Source: Sphingomonas sp. UV9 (GTDB taxonomy: Bacteria > Pseudomonadota > Alphaproteobacteria > Sphingomonadales > Sphingomonadaceae). Taken from it: 64,000 bases of DNA. Below, in pieces: positions 53,149-61,458 of this stretch. How positions within the stretch are numbered: position 1 is the stretch's first letter; each line of letters starts with the position of its first letter. The notes under the pieces were generated by a model that was not told where the DNA came from, searched no databases, and saw nothing but the letters and a program-made list of their open reading frames with translations. The DNA is taken from contig NZ_SCIN01000002.1 of NCBI RefSeq assembly GCF_004101245.1, positions 62,001-126,000 on the forward strand, given 5' to 3'. A program made the translations under genes and the position numbers.

Positions 53149-54168
53149 ATGTCATCGAGGAATGAACCGACGCCAGCCAGGACGTACATGGTCCGCTTCG
53201 AGCAGCAGGACATCGATCCGGAACTCAAGTCCGAGATAGGCGCCATATTGTCGTGTGCCAACGACATCTGGAAAGGTCTGGATCTGCTTGGCGACTTCTC
53301 GCTGGCGCCCGCAAGGCACGGCTCCGATCGCGGCAATTTCGTGCATATCCGTGCGGTCCCACTCTCCGAAGCCGACAAGTGCGAATTCAGGTTCGACATG
53401 CCGTTGCAATACAACACGCGTGAACCAGTCAGCATCTGGGTGGAACGTCTGCTGGAAGCCGCGGCTGCGTTCCGCGACCTCACTCAGCGGGAAGAATGGT
53501 CGCGATCTCTACGGCGACTGATCGACGACGCGATCGCGCCGGTCGCCGACGGGCTTCATCCCGCCCGCCTAATCGCGATCGGATTGAAAGTGTCCGACGT
53601 CTCTCCCGGCTACCAGATGCTGGCCGATATCGAGACGCTCGGCGAACATCTGAGGATGGGCATTCATCGCCATCGCGTCGACGACATTGGCGTGTTCGGG
53701 TCCGAGTTGGCGGATCTGGTCGCCGATCACGCGGAGCGCAAGCGACTGCGCATGCTCGCGGACGTCTGCGGGGCGATCGGCTGGATAGATGACGTTGCTT
53801 TGAACCTGGTTGACGCTTCGTCGATGTCGCGATCCGATCTTGTCGCTCGCCTCAACGATCGGCCGGCCATCGATTTCCACTTCGGTGGCGACGACGACGA
53901 TGACTATGTTGGCGAGCTCGTCTGGGACGAAGGTGTGATCAGATGTCTCGTCGGCGAGTGGACAGCGGGATGGACCTTCGACCGTTCCGAATTCGTCCTG
54001 AGCGAGTGCGTGCTGCCGGAGACGCTGCTCGTCGCCTGGCATGGGCGTCGCTTCGGCGACCTGATCGAGCACCCGCTCATTCCGGGCGACGCGGTCGTCG
54101 TCCGTGCAGAGCTTACGGACGGTACGCTGCACGTCGACCTGGAGCTCGCTGAGCGGCTGTTGAAATGA
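53149..54168 (+). CDS. Unknown protein, paralogue B of a three-member island family
   Basis: A 339-residue acidic soluble protein, unrecognised. It shares the family layout: a helical charged stretch (LRRLIDDAIAPVADGLHPAR, about residues 120-140), WIDDVALNLVDASSMSRSDL (about 211-230) and the C-terminal GRRFGDLIEHPLIPGD. A run of Asp residues (FGGDDDDDYVG, about 244) is its own feature. A GAGG ribosome site precedes the ATG. It follows the SbcC-like gene by 134 bases on the same strand and may be a third part of that transcript. Confidence 0.7.
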   Translation: MSSRNEPTPARTYMVRFEQQDIDPELKSEIGAILSCANDIWKGLDLLGDFSLAPARHGSDRGNFVHIRAVPLSEADKCEFRFDMPLQYNTREPVSIWVERLLEAAAAFRDLTQREEWSRSLRRLIDDAIAPVADGLHPARLIAIGLKVSDVSPGYQMLADIETLGEHLRMGIHRHRVDDIGVFGSELADLVADHAERKRLRMLADVCGAIGWIDDVALNLVDASSMSRSDLVARLNDRPAIDFHFGGDDDDDYVGELVWDEGVIRCLVGEWTAGWTFDRSEFVLSECVLPETLLVAWHGRRFGDLIEHPLIPGDAVVVRAELTDGTLHVDLELAERLLK

Positions 54169-54365
54169 CGCGTCCATCGCGTGGACGGTATTCTCGCGCT
54201 CAGGCGCCGGCTTCGGCCACCATGCTGAAACCAGATATTTAGCGTCACGAGACTATGCCGCTTCTTCTCCCGGCAGTCCGCCACGCGGACACCACAGGCG
54301 CTTCGTCACCGAAATGATTTTGGCTTCGCGGGAAGTTCGGAACGACCTCAGGATAGGAAAATTGA

Positions 54366-55526
54366 ATGGATTTCCAGAACGACATCGCAGCCGCAGCAGG
54401 CAAAGCGAACGACGCGCATGGACAGGCCGCCGACAGCGGATCGCGCGAAGCGACGCATACGGCGGAACATGCCGCCAATGGCGGTGAAGAGGCGAAGGAG
54501 TCGAACGGCGGGATCCTGAATGGCTTCACGAACCGGCAGTTCGTCGCTCTCGTCCGCGAGGAGCTTGCCGCGATTGGAAGGCCGGACATAGCGATCGAAC
54601 GGTCCTGGATCGATGAGGACACGGAGGGCTGTCCCTTCCTTCTTCGCGTACCGGTCGGCACCGAACTCAATCTGCCGTTGAAGCCGATGGAAGGCTTCTT
54701 TCACACCCGTACTGCCGAAGACCGGGTCTGGCATGCGCGAGAGTTCGCCACGGCGTTGGCCAATCTGAAAACGGCCGAGAAAACGCTCGAAAAGTACGTC
54801 CGGGACATCCGGCGCTCCGCGAACGCGGCAGTCGCGAAGGTGCGTGCCGATGGCCTCGACATTTCGTTGGACGACGTCGGTCTCAAGGAGACATATGCGC
54901 ACCACTTGACGGATCGCTCGTGGAAGGAGGCGGCTCTTCACGTCCTGGCGTGCGTATCGATCCGTCATACGTCGTTCTTCCTGCGAACCACGACATCCAG
55001 TTTCACCGTCGAAGAGCCTGGTCACGTCGAGGACGAACTCGCGCCGTTCGTCGAGGAGCAGCGTGAGTTCCAGGACCTGATCGCCGATATGGAGGCCAAG
55101 GGAGCCGATCTGGAAGTGGATGCGATCACGCTCGACCTGCTGGCGGTGCACGGTCTGGATGCTGCCAAGGTTCTGGAGCAGGTCTGGAAGACCCAGTGCG
55201 TGAACCTCAAAGTTCAGCACCTTGGCCGCGAAACGTCATTTTCACTGATCAGCTCGCGGGGTCGCGTCACTGCTTCCATCGCGCTGGATGGGGCCTACTG
55301 GAACGGCGAGTATCTCTGGTTCCAAGGTGAAGAGAGCACCAAGAGTCACGTGGATCTCGTCGGCAAGTCGCTCGGCGATCTCGTCTCGCACCCGACGTTC
55401 GCAGCGCGTCCGATCGTCGGGGTCGAGAACAGGCACATCGATCACATCGTCTTCGACCTGTCCGAAAAGATGCTGTTCGACGCAGACACCGGGCGGATCT
55501 GGCGTGACGAGCGCGACGCCGCTTGA
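54366..55526 (+). CDS. Unknown protein, paralogue C of a three-member island family
   Basis: A 386-residue protein with a disordered, Ala/Glu/Gly-rich first 50 residues, then the shared family architecture: FTNRQFVALVREELAAIG, a long helix with AVAKVRADGLDISLDDV (about 155-175), VDAITLDLLAVHGLDAAKVL (about 250-269) and the C-terminal GKSLGDLVSHPTFAARP. The last motif is clearest between B and C; the middle motif is clearest between A and C. AGGATAGGA upstream of the ATG is a good ribosome site. No enzyme motif was found. It is the last gene before the repeat-rich stretch and recombinase operon. Confidence 0.7.
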   Translation: MDFQNDIAAAAGKANDAHGQAADSGSREATHTAEHAANGGEEAKESNGGILNGFTNRQFVALVREELAAIGRPDIAIERSWIDEDTEGCPFLLRVPVGTELNLPLKPMEGFFHTRTAEDRVWHAREFATALANLKTAEKTLEKYVRDIRRSANAAVAKVRADGLDISLDDVGLKETYAHHLTDRSWKEAALHVLACVSIRHTSFFLRTTTSSFTVEEPGHVEDELAPFVEEQREFQDLIADMEAKGADLEVDAITLDLLAVHGLDAAKVLEQVWKTQCVNLKVQHLGRETSFSLISSRGRVTASIALDGAYWNGEYLWFQGEESTKSHVDLVGKSLGDLVSHPTFAARPIVGVENRHIDHIVFDLSEKMLFDADTGRIWRDERDAA

Positions 55527-55860
55527 GGTTTCAGCATAAGGGTGAATGCCACGACGCCAGCGGTGCCGACTGGCCGGTGTGGATTGGTGGTGGATCTGCG
55601 CTGGCTCGTTCGGACCGTCGCCGCTCGTTCGACGGCGGACAAGTCGCGGTCTATCCTGCGTGCCCGAACTATCAGCCTCACGAAGGCCATACGAATGGGC
55701 ATCGCGTCTTGTCGGCGGGTTTTAGAATATGTCGCGGCGGGTAGACCCTCGGTTGTAAAATCAGCTGGAGGCGGCCGCGGGCCCCGGGGCGAAGAGCTAT
55801 CTGGATGGTCCCGGCCCATAATTTCGGGGCCTGAAACGGGTCTCGAAAAGCAACAGTGAC

Positions 55861-56007
55861 GGGGTTGCGACCCCGCCATGAGCGGGCCTCTCAAGCCGGG
55901 CCAGCCAGCTAAATGCGCTTCCGCACAATCATAAACTAAAATGCGGAAGCGTCTCTAGATCAATTCCGCTTAGTAAGCTGCGAGCCTCCAGTGGGTACGC
56001 AACCCCG
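55861..56007. repeat. Imperfect inverted repeat framing the recombinase upstream region
   Basis: GGGGTTGCGACCCC (55861-55874) and GGGTACGCAACCCC (55994-56007) are inverted copies matching at 12 of 14 bases. They frame the hairpin at 55916-55951 with similar distances on both sides (about 42 bases each). This symmetrical layout resembles arm and core sites for site-specific recombinases; function is inferred. Confidence 0.45.
55916..55951. repeat. Perfect 10-base inverted repeat (CGCTTCCGCA/TGCGGAAGCG)
   Basis: Perfect arms with an A/T-rich 16-base spacer, centred between the framing repeats. The AT-rich spacer flanked by inverted GC-rich arms is the form of a tyrosine-recombinase core site, but a terminator for the gene at 54366 is an alternative. 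Confidence 0.5.
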
Positions 56008-56021
56008 CATGCTTCGTCGAG

Positions 56022-57419
56022 ATGGAAATCTCGAATTTACACAATCCCGGTCCGACGGGCTCTTGCCATGAAAGCCTCAACCTCATACATGATGCGCTCA
56101 TATCAAATTTCGGAATTCTTATGTACGAGGTCCATCACAAGCATCGGTATGATCGTAAGCCGATCGTCACGTTGAACCAGCGCTATCACGAGGCTTTGAC
56201 GACCGCTGCCGCAATCGTGCTCGAGCCGTACGAGGACAGTACTGTCGAACAGACTCTGCCGGCGATAGAGGGCTGTCTCAACCTGTTCTTCGATCCCATG
56301 CCATTCAGCACGAACCCGATCGTCATGACCGACCTCGAACTCGGGACCCGGCTGATCAGGGAGAAGATCAAGTCGATCAAGGGAAAGCTCGCGCGGAAGG
56401 CCGTGATCGGGATGGGATCGACCATCTCCTTCGATGACGACCGAGCTAAAGCCCGACAGGTCGATCGGCTCATCGCGATCGGTCGCATGTTGATCGACGG
56501 AGTGCCGGCCAACGCGCGGTGCCACAACCCGTTCGTGCGCGAGGGTTACGTGCCGCAGCGTAGTTCAGCCGTAAAAAATGCCAGCGGGCGTATCGTATCC
56601 GATACCGGACGGCTCTATTCGGTTTCAATGCCGGCCTATGAGATCAACGTCTCCGGCGACCCCCATCTGGCGGAGAAGATAGACAAGGCGTTCAAGAGGT
56701 ATTCGGACAAGCGCAGCGTGCACTTCGCTTGGAAGGCGAAACAGAGTCTCATCAGTCGGGGACGGGAGGCTTTCGAGGCCTCCATGCGCAGCCTCTACGA
56801 AGGCGCCATCAAGGCCGGCGAAGAGTGCTTTGGACGGGTCTGGCTGCTGCCCGACAAGCCGACGGGTGCGAAGGAACTCGTAAAACTGGCCGCCCTCACC
56901 GCAGATTTCACACCGTCCTTCTACGGCGACTACATGGACGGGATACGCAAAGAGATGGACCCGAACGGCTGGGGCCTGAAGGACTACGAGCGTGAATGCT
57001 GGGCGGGCAACGAAGAAGCCCTGAATGCGCCAATCTTCCTCAACACCTACGGCCGCCGGTTGACGATCGGCACGGGCACCGACGAGTTCAGGCGTGTTGT
57101 CCGCAAGGCCAAGATCAAATGCGGTGACCGCTACGCATGGATGCACCTCGGTCGGCACGACGTCGTGGTCACTGCGCTCGACGAGATCGAGGCCCTGGAA
57201 CTGCCGGAATACCTGAAGGAGCAGCTGCGCGACGACCTCGCAACGTACATGGGGTGGCGCTCCGGACAGGACATGCTGAAAATATACGGCGCACGTCACT
57301 TCGCGGCCAGGGAGGCAGCCACGACAATGGCGTGGCAGGACGCCCGCCCGCAGAGCGGCGCACCGACCGCTTCGTTCGACATCGCGCCGGAACTCTCCGC
57401 GGCGTTCGCGGGTCGCTGA
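56022..57419 (+). CDS. Tyrosine-recombinase-type integrase, divergent
   Basis: A 465-residue protein whose C-terminal third has the phage-integrase pattern: APIFLNTYGRRLTIGTGTDE, the HxxRH box as WMHLGRHDVVV and a tyrosine in MGWRSGQDMLKIYGARHF. A clear first catalytic Arg (GLRxxE-type box) is not seen. The N-terminal 330 residues are of unknown nature. The start is unsure; ATG 56022 lacks a good ribosome site and an internal ATG at 56121 is possible. It is first in a tight three-gene operon (1-base gap to the next gene), resembling the tripartite recombinase modules of Tn554-like and GInt-type islands. Confidence 0.7.
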   Translation: MEISNLHNPGPTGSCHESLNLIHDALISNFGILMYEVHHKHRYDRKPIVTLNQRYHEALTTAAAIVLEPYEDSTVEQTLPAIEGCLNLFFDPMPFSTNPIVMTDLELGTRLIREKIKSIKGKLARKAVIGMGSTISFDDDRAKARQVDRLIAIGRMLIDGVPANARCHNPFVREGYVPQRSSAVKNASGRIVSDTGRLYSVSMPAYEINVSGDPHLAEKIDKAFKRYSDKRSVHFAWKAKQSLISRGREAFEASMRSLYEGAIKAGEECFGRVWLLPDKPTGAKELVKLAALTADFTPSFYGDYMDGIRKEMDPNGWGLKDYERECWAGNEEALNAPIFLNTYGRRLTIGTGTDEFRRVVRKAKIKCGDRYAWMHLGRHDVVVTALDEIEALELPEYLKEQLRDDLATYMGWRSGQDMLKIYGARHFAAREAATTMAWQDARPQSGAPTASFDIAPELSAAFAGR

Positions 57420-57420
57420 G

Positions 57421-59823
57421 ATGTCGGGCAAGGCAAAAGGGGTCGTTCCCCCCAGGGCGCCGGACGGCCTGCCGGACATTCCGCACGCGCTTCTCGATCG
57501 TGCGTACGACGCGTCCAATTGGACGGATACGCTCCGACAACCCCCACCGGAGTGGAACCCGCTTCCCGATCGCGCGGTGTTCGAGGAAAGTGCGCGAGGG
57601 TTCGCCGGACGGTCCGGTCGGCCCGCGCAGGCAGTCTACGCCGCCATTCTCTTCGGCTTCATCAGCGGATACGTTCGGCTTGACCCGGGCAGGGACCGCC
57701 TTGCGTGGACGGTCCGGCTTTCCAACGCCGACGAGACAATGGACGATGTGATGTCACGTCTCGACGCGCTAAAGCCGGCCTTGCCGACGGTAGCGCTGCG
57801 GCGCTGGTACAACGATGCCCGGAAGAGCGCCGGGCATGCCAGCAAGCCGGTGCCGATGCACTGGATCGAAAGTTTGGCCGCCCAGCCCGAGTTCGACGGT
57901 GATACGGCGGACGGCGAGATCACCGCCTTGATCAGGTGCGACCCAGACGAGCCCTACCGGGTTAGCGCGCTGATGGACGAAATTCGCACCGGCCTCGTCC
58001 GGGGAGCGAAGGTCGATGCCGTCCAAGGCGACGTCCGCGCAGCGCTGCGACGTGCACTTGATACCACGGTCCCCACATTGAGGGACACCTTCGTCGACCC
58101 GCTGTCTGGCGACGAGTTCGAGGCTCCCACGGCGCAGCTCGCGGGGCGACTTCTTGCCATCGACGCAAATCACAGGTCGCTGGCAATAGCAGTCATGGCG
58201 GACGCGATGGCGAACGCCGAGCTCGCCTTCTACAGCCGTATCCCGCTCGCAATGCACAGGTTGTCAATCGTGCTCGAGCGGGTCCAGAAGGGTGACATCA
58301 GGGAGGTTCGCCGCCGCGTCAGGGCTTATCTCGACGGCCGCATCCTGCCCAAGGTGAGCCCCTCGTGCAGGGTTCGCGACATCTCCGAGCTAATGGCCGC
58401 AGAGCGCCGGATCGGCGAATGGATTGCAGAGCCGTCCACTTCGCCCGAGCTGAAGGAATGGCTGCGGGCCAACCGGCCGGACGTACCGAGGGACCGAACG
58501 TTTTTCAAAGCGTTGCTCAAGTTGCGGACTAGCCTCGATGCGTCCGGGCTGAAGCGCCGGCGCGAGCGCGCCGACGTCATCGCCGACAACTTCGATGGCA
58601 TGCTCGTCGAGATCGCCGCTGTCACCGCGGACGCGAAGGAGATCTGGGAGACGGCTGAGAGCGCACACAAGAAAGCAGATCATGCAGACGAGCCGTTCTC
58701 GGTGGAGCTTAAACAACGCGATGCCGGATTTGGCGACACCGGCGACACCTTCTGCCTCGATTTGAATACCATGAACGTCCGGCGCCAGATCGAACTACTC
58801 AATGCTGTCGCGGTCCAGAAAAAAGAGGGTGAGGTCAAGAATTTCCTGCAGGCTGCGCTGAAGGGCAAGACGCGCTACGGCGACGGGTCTTTCCTTGAGC
58901 AGAGAGTGGTCATCGTCGATAGGACCAAACTCATGGTGGCCATAGAGGAGCACCAACAACTCGCGTTCCTCGAACCCTACGTATACGGATGCACCCTCCG
59001 CCCGCGGTTCCTGCCGGACCAGATGTTGCAGGAGAGGCGCGACTACATGGTGGCGACCGGCTTGCCCGGCCCGCGGCTGGCTCCCAACAACGTCATCGTC
59101 GGGGACTCGGGCGAAATGCGCAAACTCATGATCTGGTCGCTGGCGCTTAGAAACGAGGTCGTACTGCCGGTGACGTCGCTCTATCGCGGAATGGCTATCG
59201 CCAATTTCAACTACCGGCTGATGGCAGTCGGTCATATGCGCATCTCCACCGCCAGACAGGCGATCGACGACCAGTCGCGGGGTTGGACCACGGTCGGCGG
59301 GCGATCAGCGATGATCGGTATACCCAAGCTGCCGCACGAAGTGCGGATACTCCCCAGAAGCCGCAAGATCAGAGAGTTTCCCGTCGACGCGGCGACGATC
59401 ACCGCATTCGTCGATGCCGTCGCGATCACGGTCCACGTCGAAGGCGGCGACACCGCCCATCCCAAGCGCGTGCGGATAGCACGGGTTCCGATCTACTATT
59501 TCATGCCTAAGGAATGCGGCGACGACCGCTACGTCTCGCAGTTCAATGGCCGCCTCATGGGCGTCTCCCACATCCGCTACTGCATCTCCTTCGCGTTCGG
59601 ACGCCAAGTCCAGCCGCACGACCCCCGCCACGGTGGCGCGACGAAACGAGCCGACGAGGGGCACAAGCTCGAGGATATCGGGAACGCGATTGGCACCCGC
59701 TCGCACGTTCTCAAGCGGTACACGACGAGGGGCAAAGGCTCAGGCGGACCCGGGACGACCGACCGTTGGCTGCGAACGCGCGATGGGATGGCACAGCTCG
59801 GATCGGATAGGACGCGCAAGTGA
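57421..59823 (+). CDS. Large tyrosine-recombinase-type integrase
   Basis: An 800-residue protein. The C-terminal catalytic-like part includes LALRNEVVLPVTSLYRGMAI, HVEGGDTAHPKRVRIARVPI, the HxxRH box as QPHDPRHGGATKRADEGHKL and a final tyrosine in RSHVLKRYTTRGKG, with the box II to Tyr spacing of tyrosine recombinases. The first 500 residues are not recognised and contain helical segments. It overlaps the next gene by four bases. Recombinases of this size occur in tripartite modules in which each protein is required for island movement; that comparison is from general knowledge, not a database search. Confidence 0.75.
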   Translation: MSGKAKGVVPPRAPDGLPDIPHALLDRAYDASNWTDTLRQPPPEWNPLPDRAVFEESARGFAGRSGRPAQAVYAAILFGFISGYVRLDPGRDRLAWTVRLSNADETMDDVMSRLDALKPALPTVALRRWYNDARKSAGHASKPVPMHWIESLAAQPEFDGDTADGEITALIRCDPDEPYRVSALMDEIRTGLVRGAKVDAVQGDVRAALRRALDTTVPTLRDTFVDPLSGDEFEAPTAQLAGRLLAIDANHRSLAIAVMADAMANAELAFYSRIPLAMHRLSIVLERVQKGDIREVRRRVRAYLDGRILPKVSPSCRVRDISELMAAERRIGEWIAEPSTSPELKEWLRANRPDVPRDRTFFKALLKLRTSLDASGLKRRRERADVIADNFDGMLVEIAAVTADAKEIWETAESAHKKADHADEPFSVELKQRDAGFGDTGDTFCLDLNTMNVRRQIELLNAVAVQKKEGEVKNFLQAALKGKTRYGDGSFLEQRVVIVDRTKLMVAIEEHQQLAFLEPYVYGCTLRPRFLPDQMLQERRDYMVATGLPGPRLAPNNVIVGDSGEMRKLMIWSLALRNEVVLPVTSLYRGMAIANFNYRLMAVGHMRISTARQAIDDQSRGWTTVGGRSAMIGIPKLPHEVRILPRSRKIREFPVDAATITAFVDAVAITVHVEGGDTAHPKRVRIARVPIYYFMPKECGDDRYVSQFNGRLMGVSHIRYCISFAFGRQVQPHDPRHGGATKRADEGHKLEDIGNAIGTRSHVLKRYTTRGKGSGGPGTTDRWLRTRDGMAQLGSDRTRK

Positions 59824-60431
59824 GAAGAAAGACGACGGCAGAGGCGCCCGAACCGAAGCAACGACGTGGGCTTGACGTGTCGCGGTTCGGGGAAAGGCCG
59901 CCGCTGAAGGACAGGTCGGCTGGGAGCACCCGCAGCCAGCGCCATGACGCCTGGCGATCGTTCCGCATTGTCGTCGTCGCGACGCGGACACTCCTCCACT
60001 TCGGCCTGCCGGTCACGTCGCGGTCGATCGCTGCGGCAACCAGACTGCTCGCCGCCGACCGCAATGAACTCGAAAAGCACTTTCACGCACAGGGCAGGAC
60101 CATGCTCGCGGTGGTCCCGGTGTCGGAGAAGACGGTGCTGCAGAACGACATGTGCGCGTGCGTGCTCGCAGCCTTCACGACCAGCGAGGCGCGCGTCCTG
60201 TCCCGGGCGAGACCGAGGGGCCACATTCCGAAGGGCTGGTACAAACGTCCCCGCATGTGGCTGATGGAGAAACTCGCGCAGACAACCGCCGAACGGGACG
60301 ACTACAAGCGCCGCTACGAGGCGGCGGTACAGGCGCAGGTGCCTGTACCCGATGAGGATTCCCTCCTTGCGCGTCTCAGGCAGTATGCGGAGGCCGAGGC
60401 GTCCGCCAAGGGCATCATTCTACCCTCGTAG
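59820..60431 (+). CDS. Third protein of recombinase operon (accessory, unknown)
   Basis: A 203-residue basic protein starting at GTG 59820, overlapping the large recombinase gene by four bases. The first 50 residues are disordered and Arg/Lys-rich. The middle (AWRSFRIVVVATRTLLHFGL, AAATRLLAADRNELEKHF) and end (a coiled helix with LAQTTAERDDYKRRYEAAVQ) are helical. There is no recombinase box. In position and size it resembles the small helper protein of Tn554-like (TnpC) and GInt (GinD) operons, so I infer a recombination accessory factor. Confidence 0.6.
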   Translation: MRRKTTAEAPEPKQRRGLDVSRFGERPPLKDRSAGSTRSQRHDAWRSFRIVVVATRTLLHFGLPVTSRSIAAATRLLAADRNELEKHFHAQGRTMLAVVPVSEKTVLQNDMCACVLAAFTTSEARVLSRARPRGHIPKGWYKRPRMWLMEKLAQTTAERDDYKRRYEAAVQAQVPVPDEDSLLARLRQYAEAEASAKGIILPS

Positions 60432-60455
60432 AGACAACGAACGAAAGGGTAGGCA

Positions 60456-60911
60456 TCATTCACCTTTGCCCGCCCATGGCGTCCTACTTGCAGCGCCCGA
60501 GGCAACGGCAACGTCCAGCGCGGACGCCACACGAGCCGCGCCGTCCAGGTCGAGCACGCCGTCCGCCACTGCGGACCGCAGCCGATCTTTGAATTCATTG
60601 GAGGCCACGAGCCGCCGCCGCCGTTCTTCGATCCTGCGTGACCAGGCAGTCTGCACCTTGCGTGGCAACGGGGTTGACGAGCTCCAATCCTCGATGCCCC
60701 TGCGGCCGGTGAAGACGTGGCCGCACGACCGATGCGCCGCATCGAGCATCTCGACCCGCACCGCGCCGTCCATGGAGCGAACCAGCACCCCAAGCGCGGC
60801 ATCGCGCGCAGCGACGACGCCGCCTGGCGGCTCCATCCACCGGATGATGCGCGCCTCGCCGGCTTGCTCAATCCAGTGGAGGCGATAGCTTAGTGGCTTA
60901 GACTTGGGCAT
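60456..60911 (-). CDS. Hypothetical protein
   Basis: A 151-residue protein with no recognised family. It has an N-terminal beta-rich part (YRLHWIEQAGEARIIRW, VVAARDAALGVLVRSMDGAV) and a C-terminal helical Arg-rich part (WSRRIEERRRRLVASNEFKD). The start at ATG 60911 has GGAG upstream; a longer frame runs antisense to the next gene and is unlikely. It is divergent from the gene at 60925 with only 13 bases between the starts, so their promoters must overlap each other's coding sequence. It is convergent with the recombinase operon. Confidence 0.6.
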   Translation of the reverse strand: MPKSKPLSYRLHWIEQAGEARIIRWMEPPGGVVAARDAALGVLVRSMDGAVRVEMLDAAHRSCGHVFTGRRGIEDWSSSTPLPRKVQTAWSRRIEERRRRLVASNEFKDRLRSAVADGVLDLDGAARVASALDVAVASGAASRTPWAGKGE

Positions 60912-60924
60912 GGTGGGGTACTCC

Positions 60925-61266
60925 ATGATTGACGGGACTAACGAGCGCCGGGCGAGGGTCGTCGCTTGGCAATGCGAGGCGCTGAGAAACTTCGTCGCGG
61001 CGCTCGCCGCGGAACCGGCGGGCCCCCCGTCGCCCTGGCTGCGGGAACAGTTCTGGATGCTCGAGCCCGGGACACGCCATCCGGTTATCGACGATAACGA
61101 GGCTGGCGCGCTCTTCCTCGATCTCATCCACCCGCTCTCCATCGCGCACGGCGGACCACGCACAGCCGCGTCCGGGTCCGATGCGATCGTCGCGTCGGCC
61201 GCGATCGGCGGCGGCGACGGGGCACGCTTGGCACGACTGCTCGAGCTGATCGACATGATGGACTAG
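60925..61266 (+). CDS. Hypothetical protein
   Basis: A 113-residue protein, mostly helical (VVAWQCEALRNFVAALAAEP, then LREQFWMLEPGTRHPVIDDN and a C-terminal LARLLELIDMMD). No known family. ATG at 60925 follows GGTGGGG; ATG at 60904 would overlap the divergent gene. It sits in the island's small-gene region and nothing around it suggests a role. Confidence 0.5.
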   Translation: MIDGTNERRARVVAWQCEALRNFVAALAAEPAGPPSPWLREQFWMLEPGTRHPVIDDNEAGALFLDLIHPLSIAHGGPRTAASGSDAIVASAAIGGGDGARLARLLELIDMMD

Positions 61267-61458
61267 GCGAACTCCGCGCGTCTGGGGATCGACCGTCCCG
61301 TGCCACCGCAATGGACCAACAGAACGTTCCAGGCAGAGCATCTTCCTGAAATGGCAGGGCATCTTCCCGATCCCGCATGGAACACGGTCCGTCCAAGCCG
61401 CGAGTGCGGCGGGCGCTGCGGGATTCACAACTGACTGATCGCGTGGTAGCCCGATGCC

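Larger units (their letters stand above)
55527..56021. other. 495-base non-coding stretch, repeat-rich, candidate recombination site
   Basis: No convincing gene; a 105-codon frame from 55542 has an AGGGTGA site but unlikely composition. The right half carries two kinds of inverted repeat, annotated separately, directly upstream of the recombinase operon, where attachment sites of integrating elements are commonly found. Confidence 0.5.
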
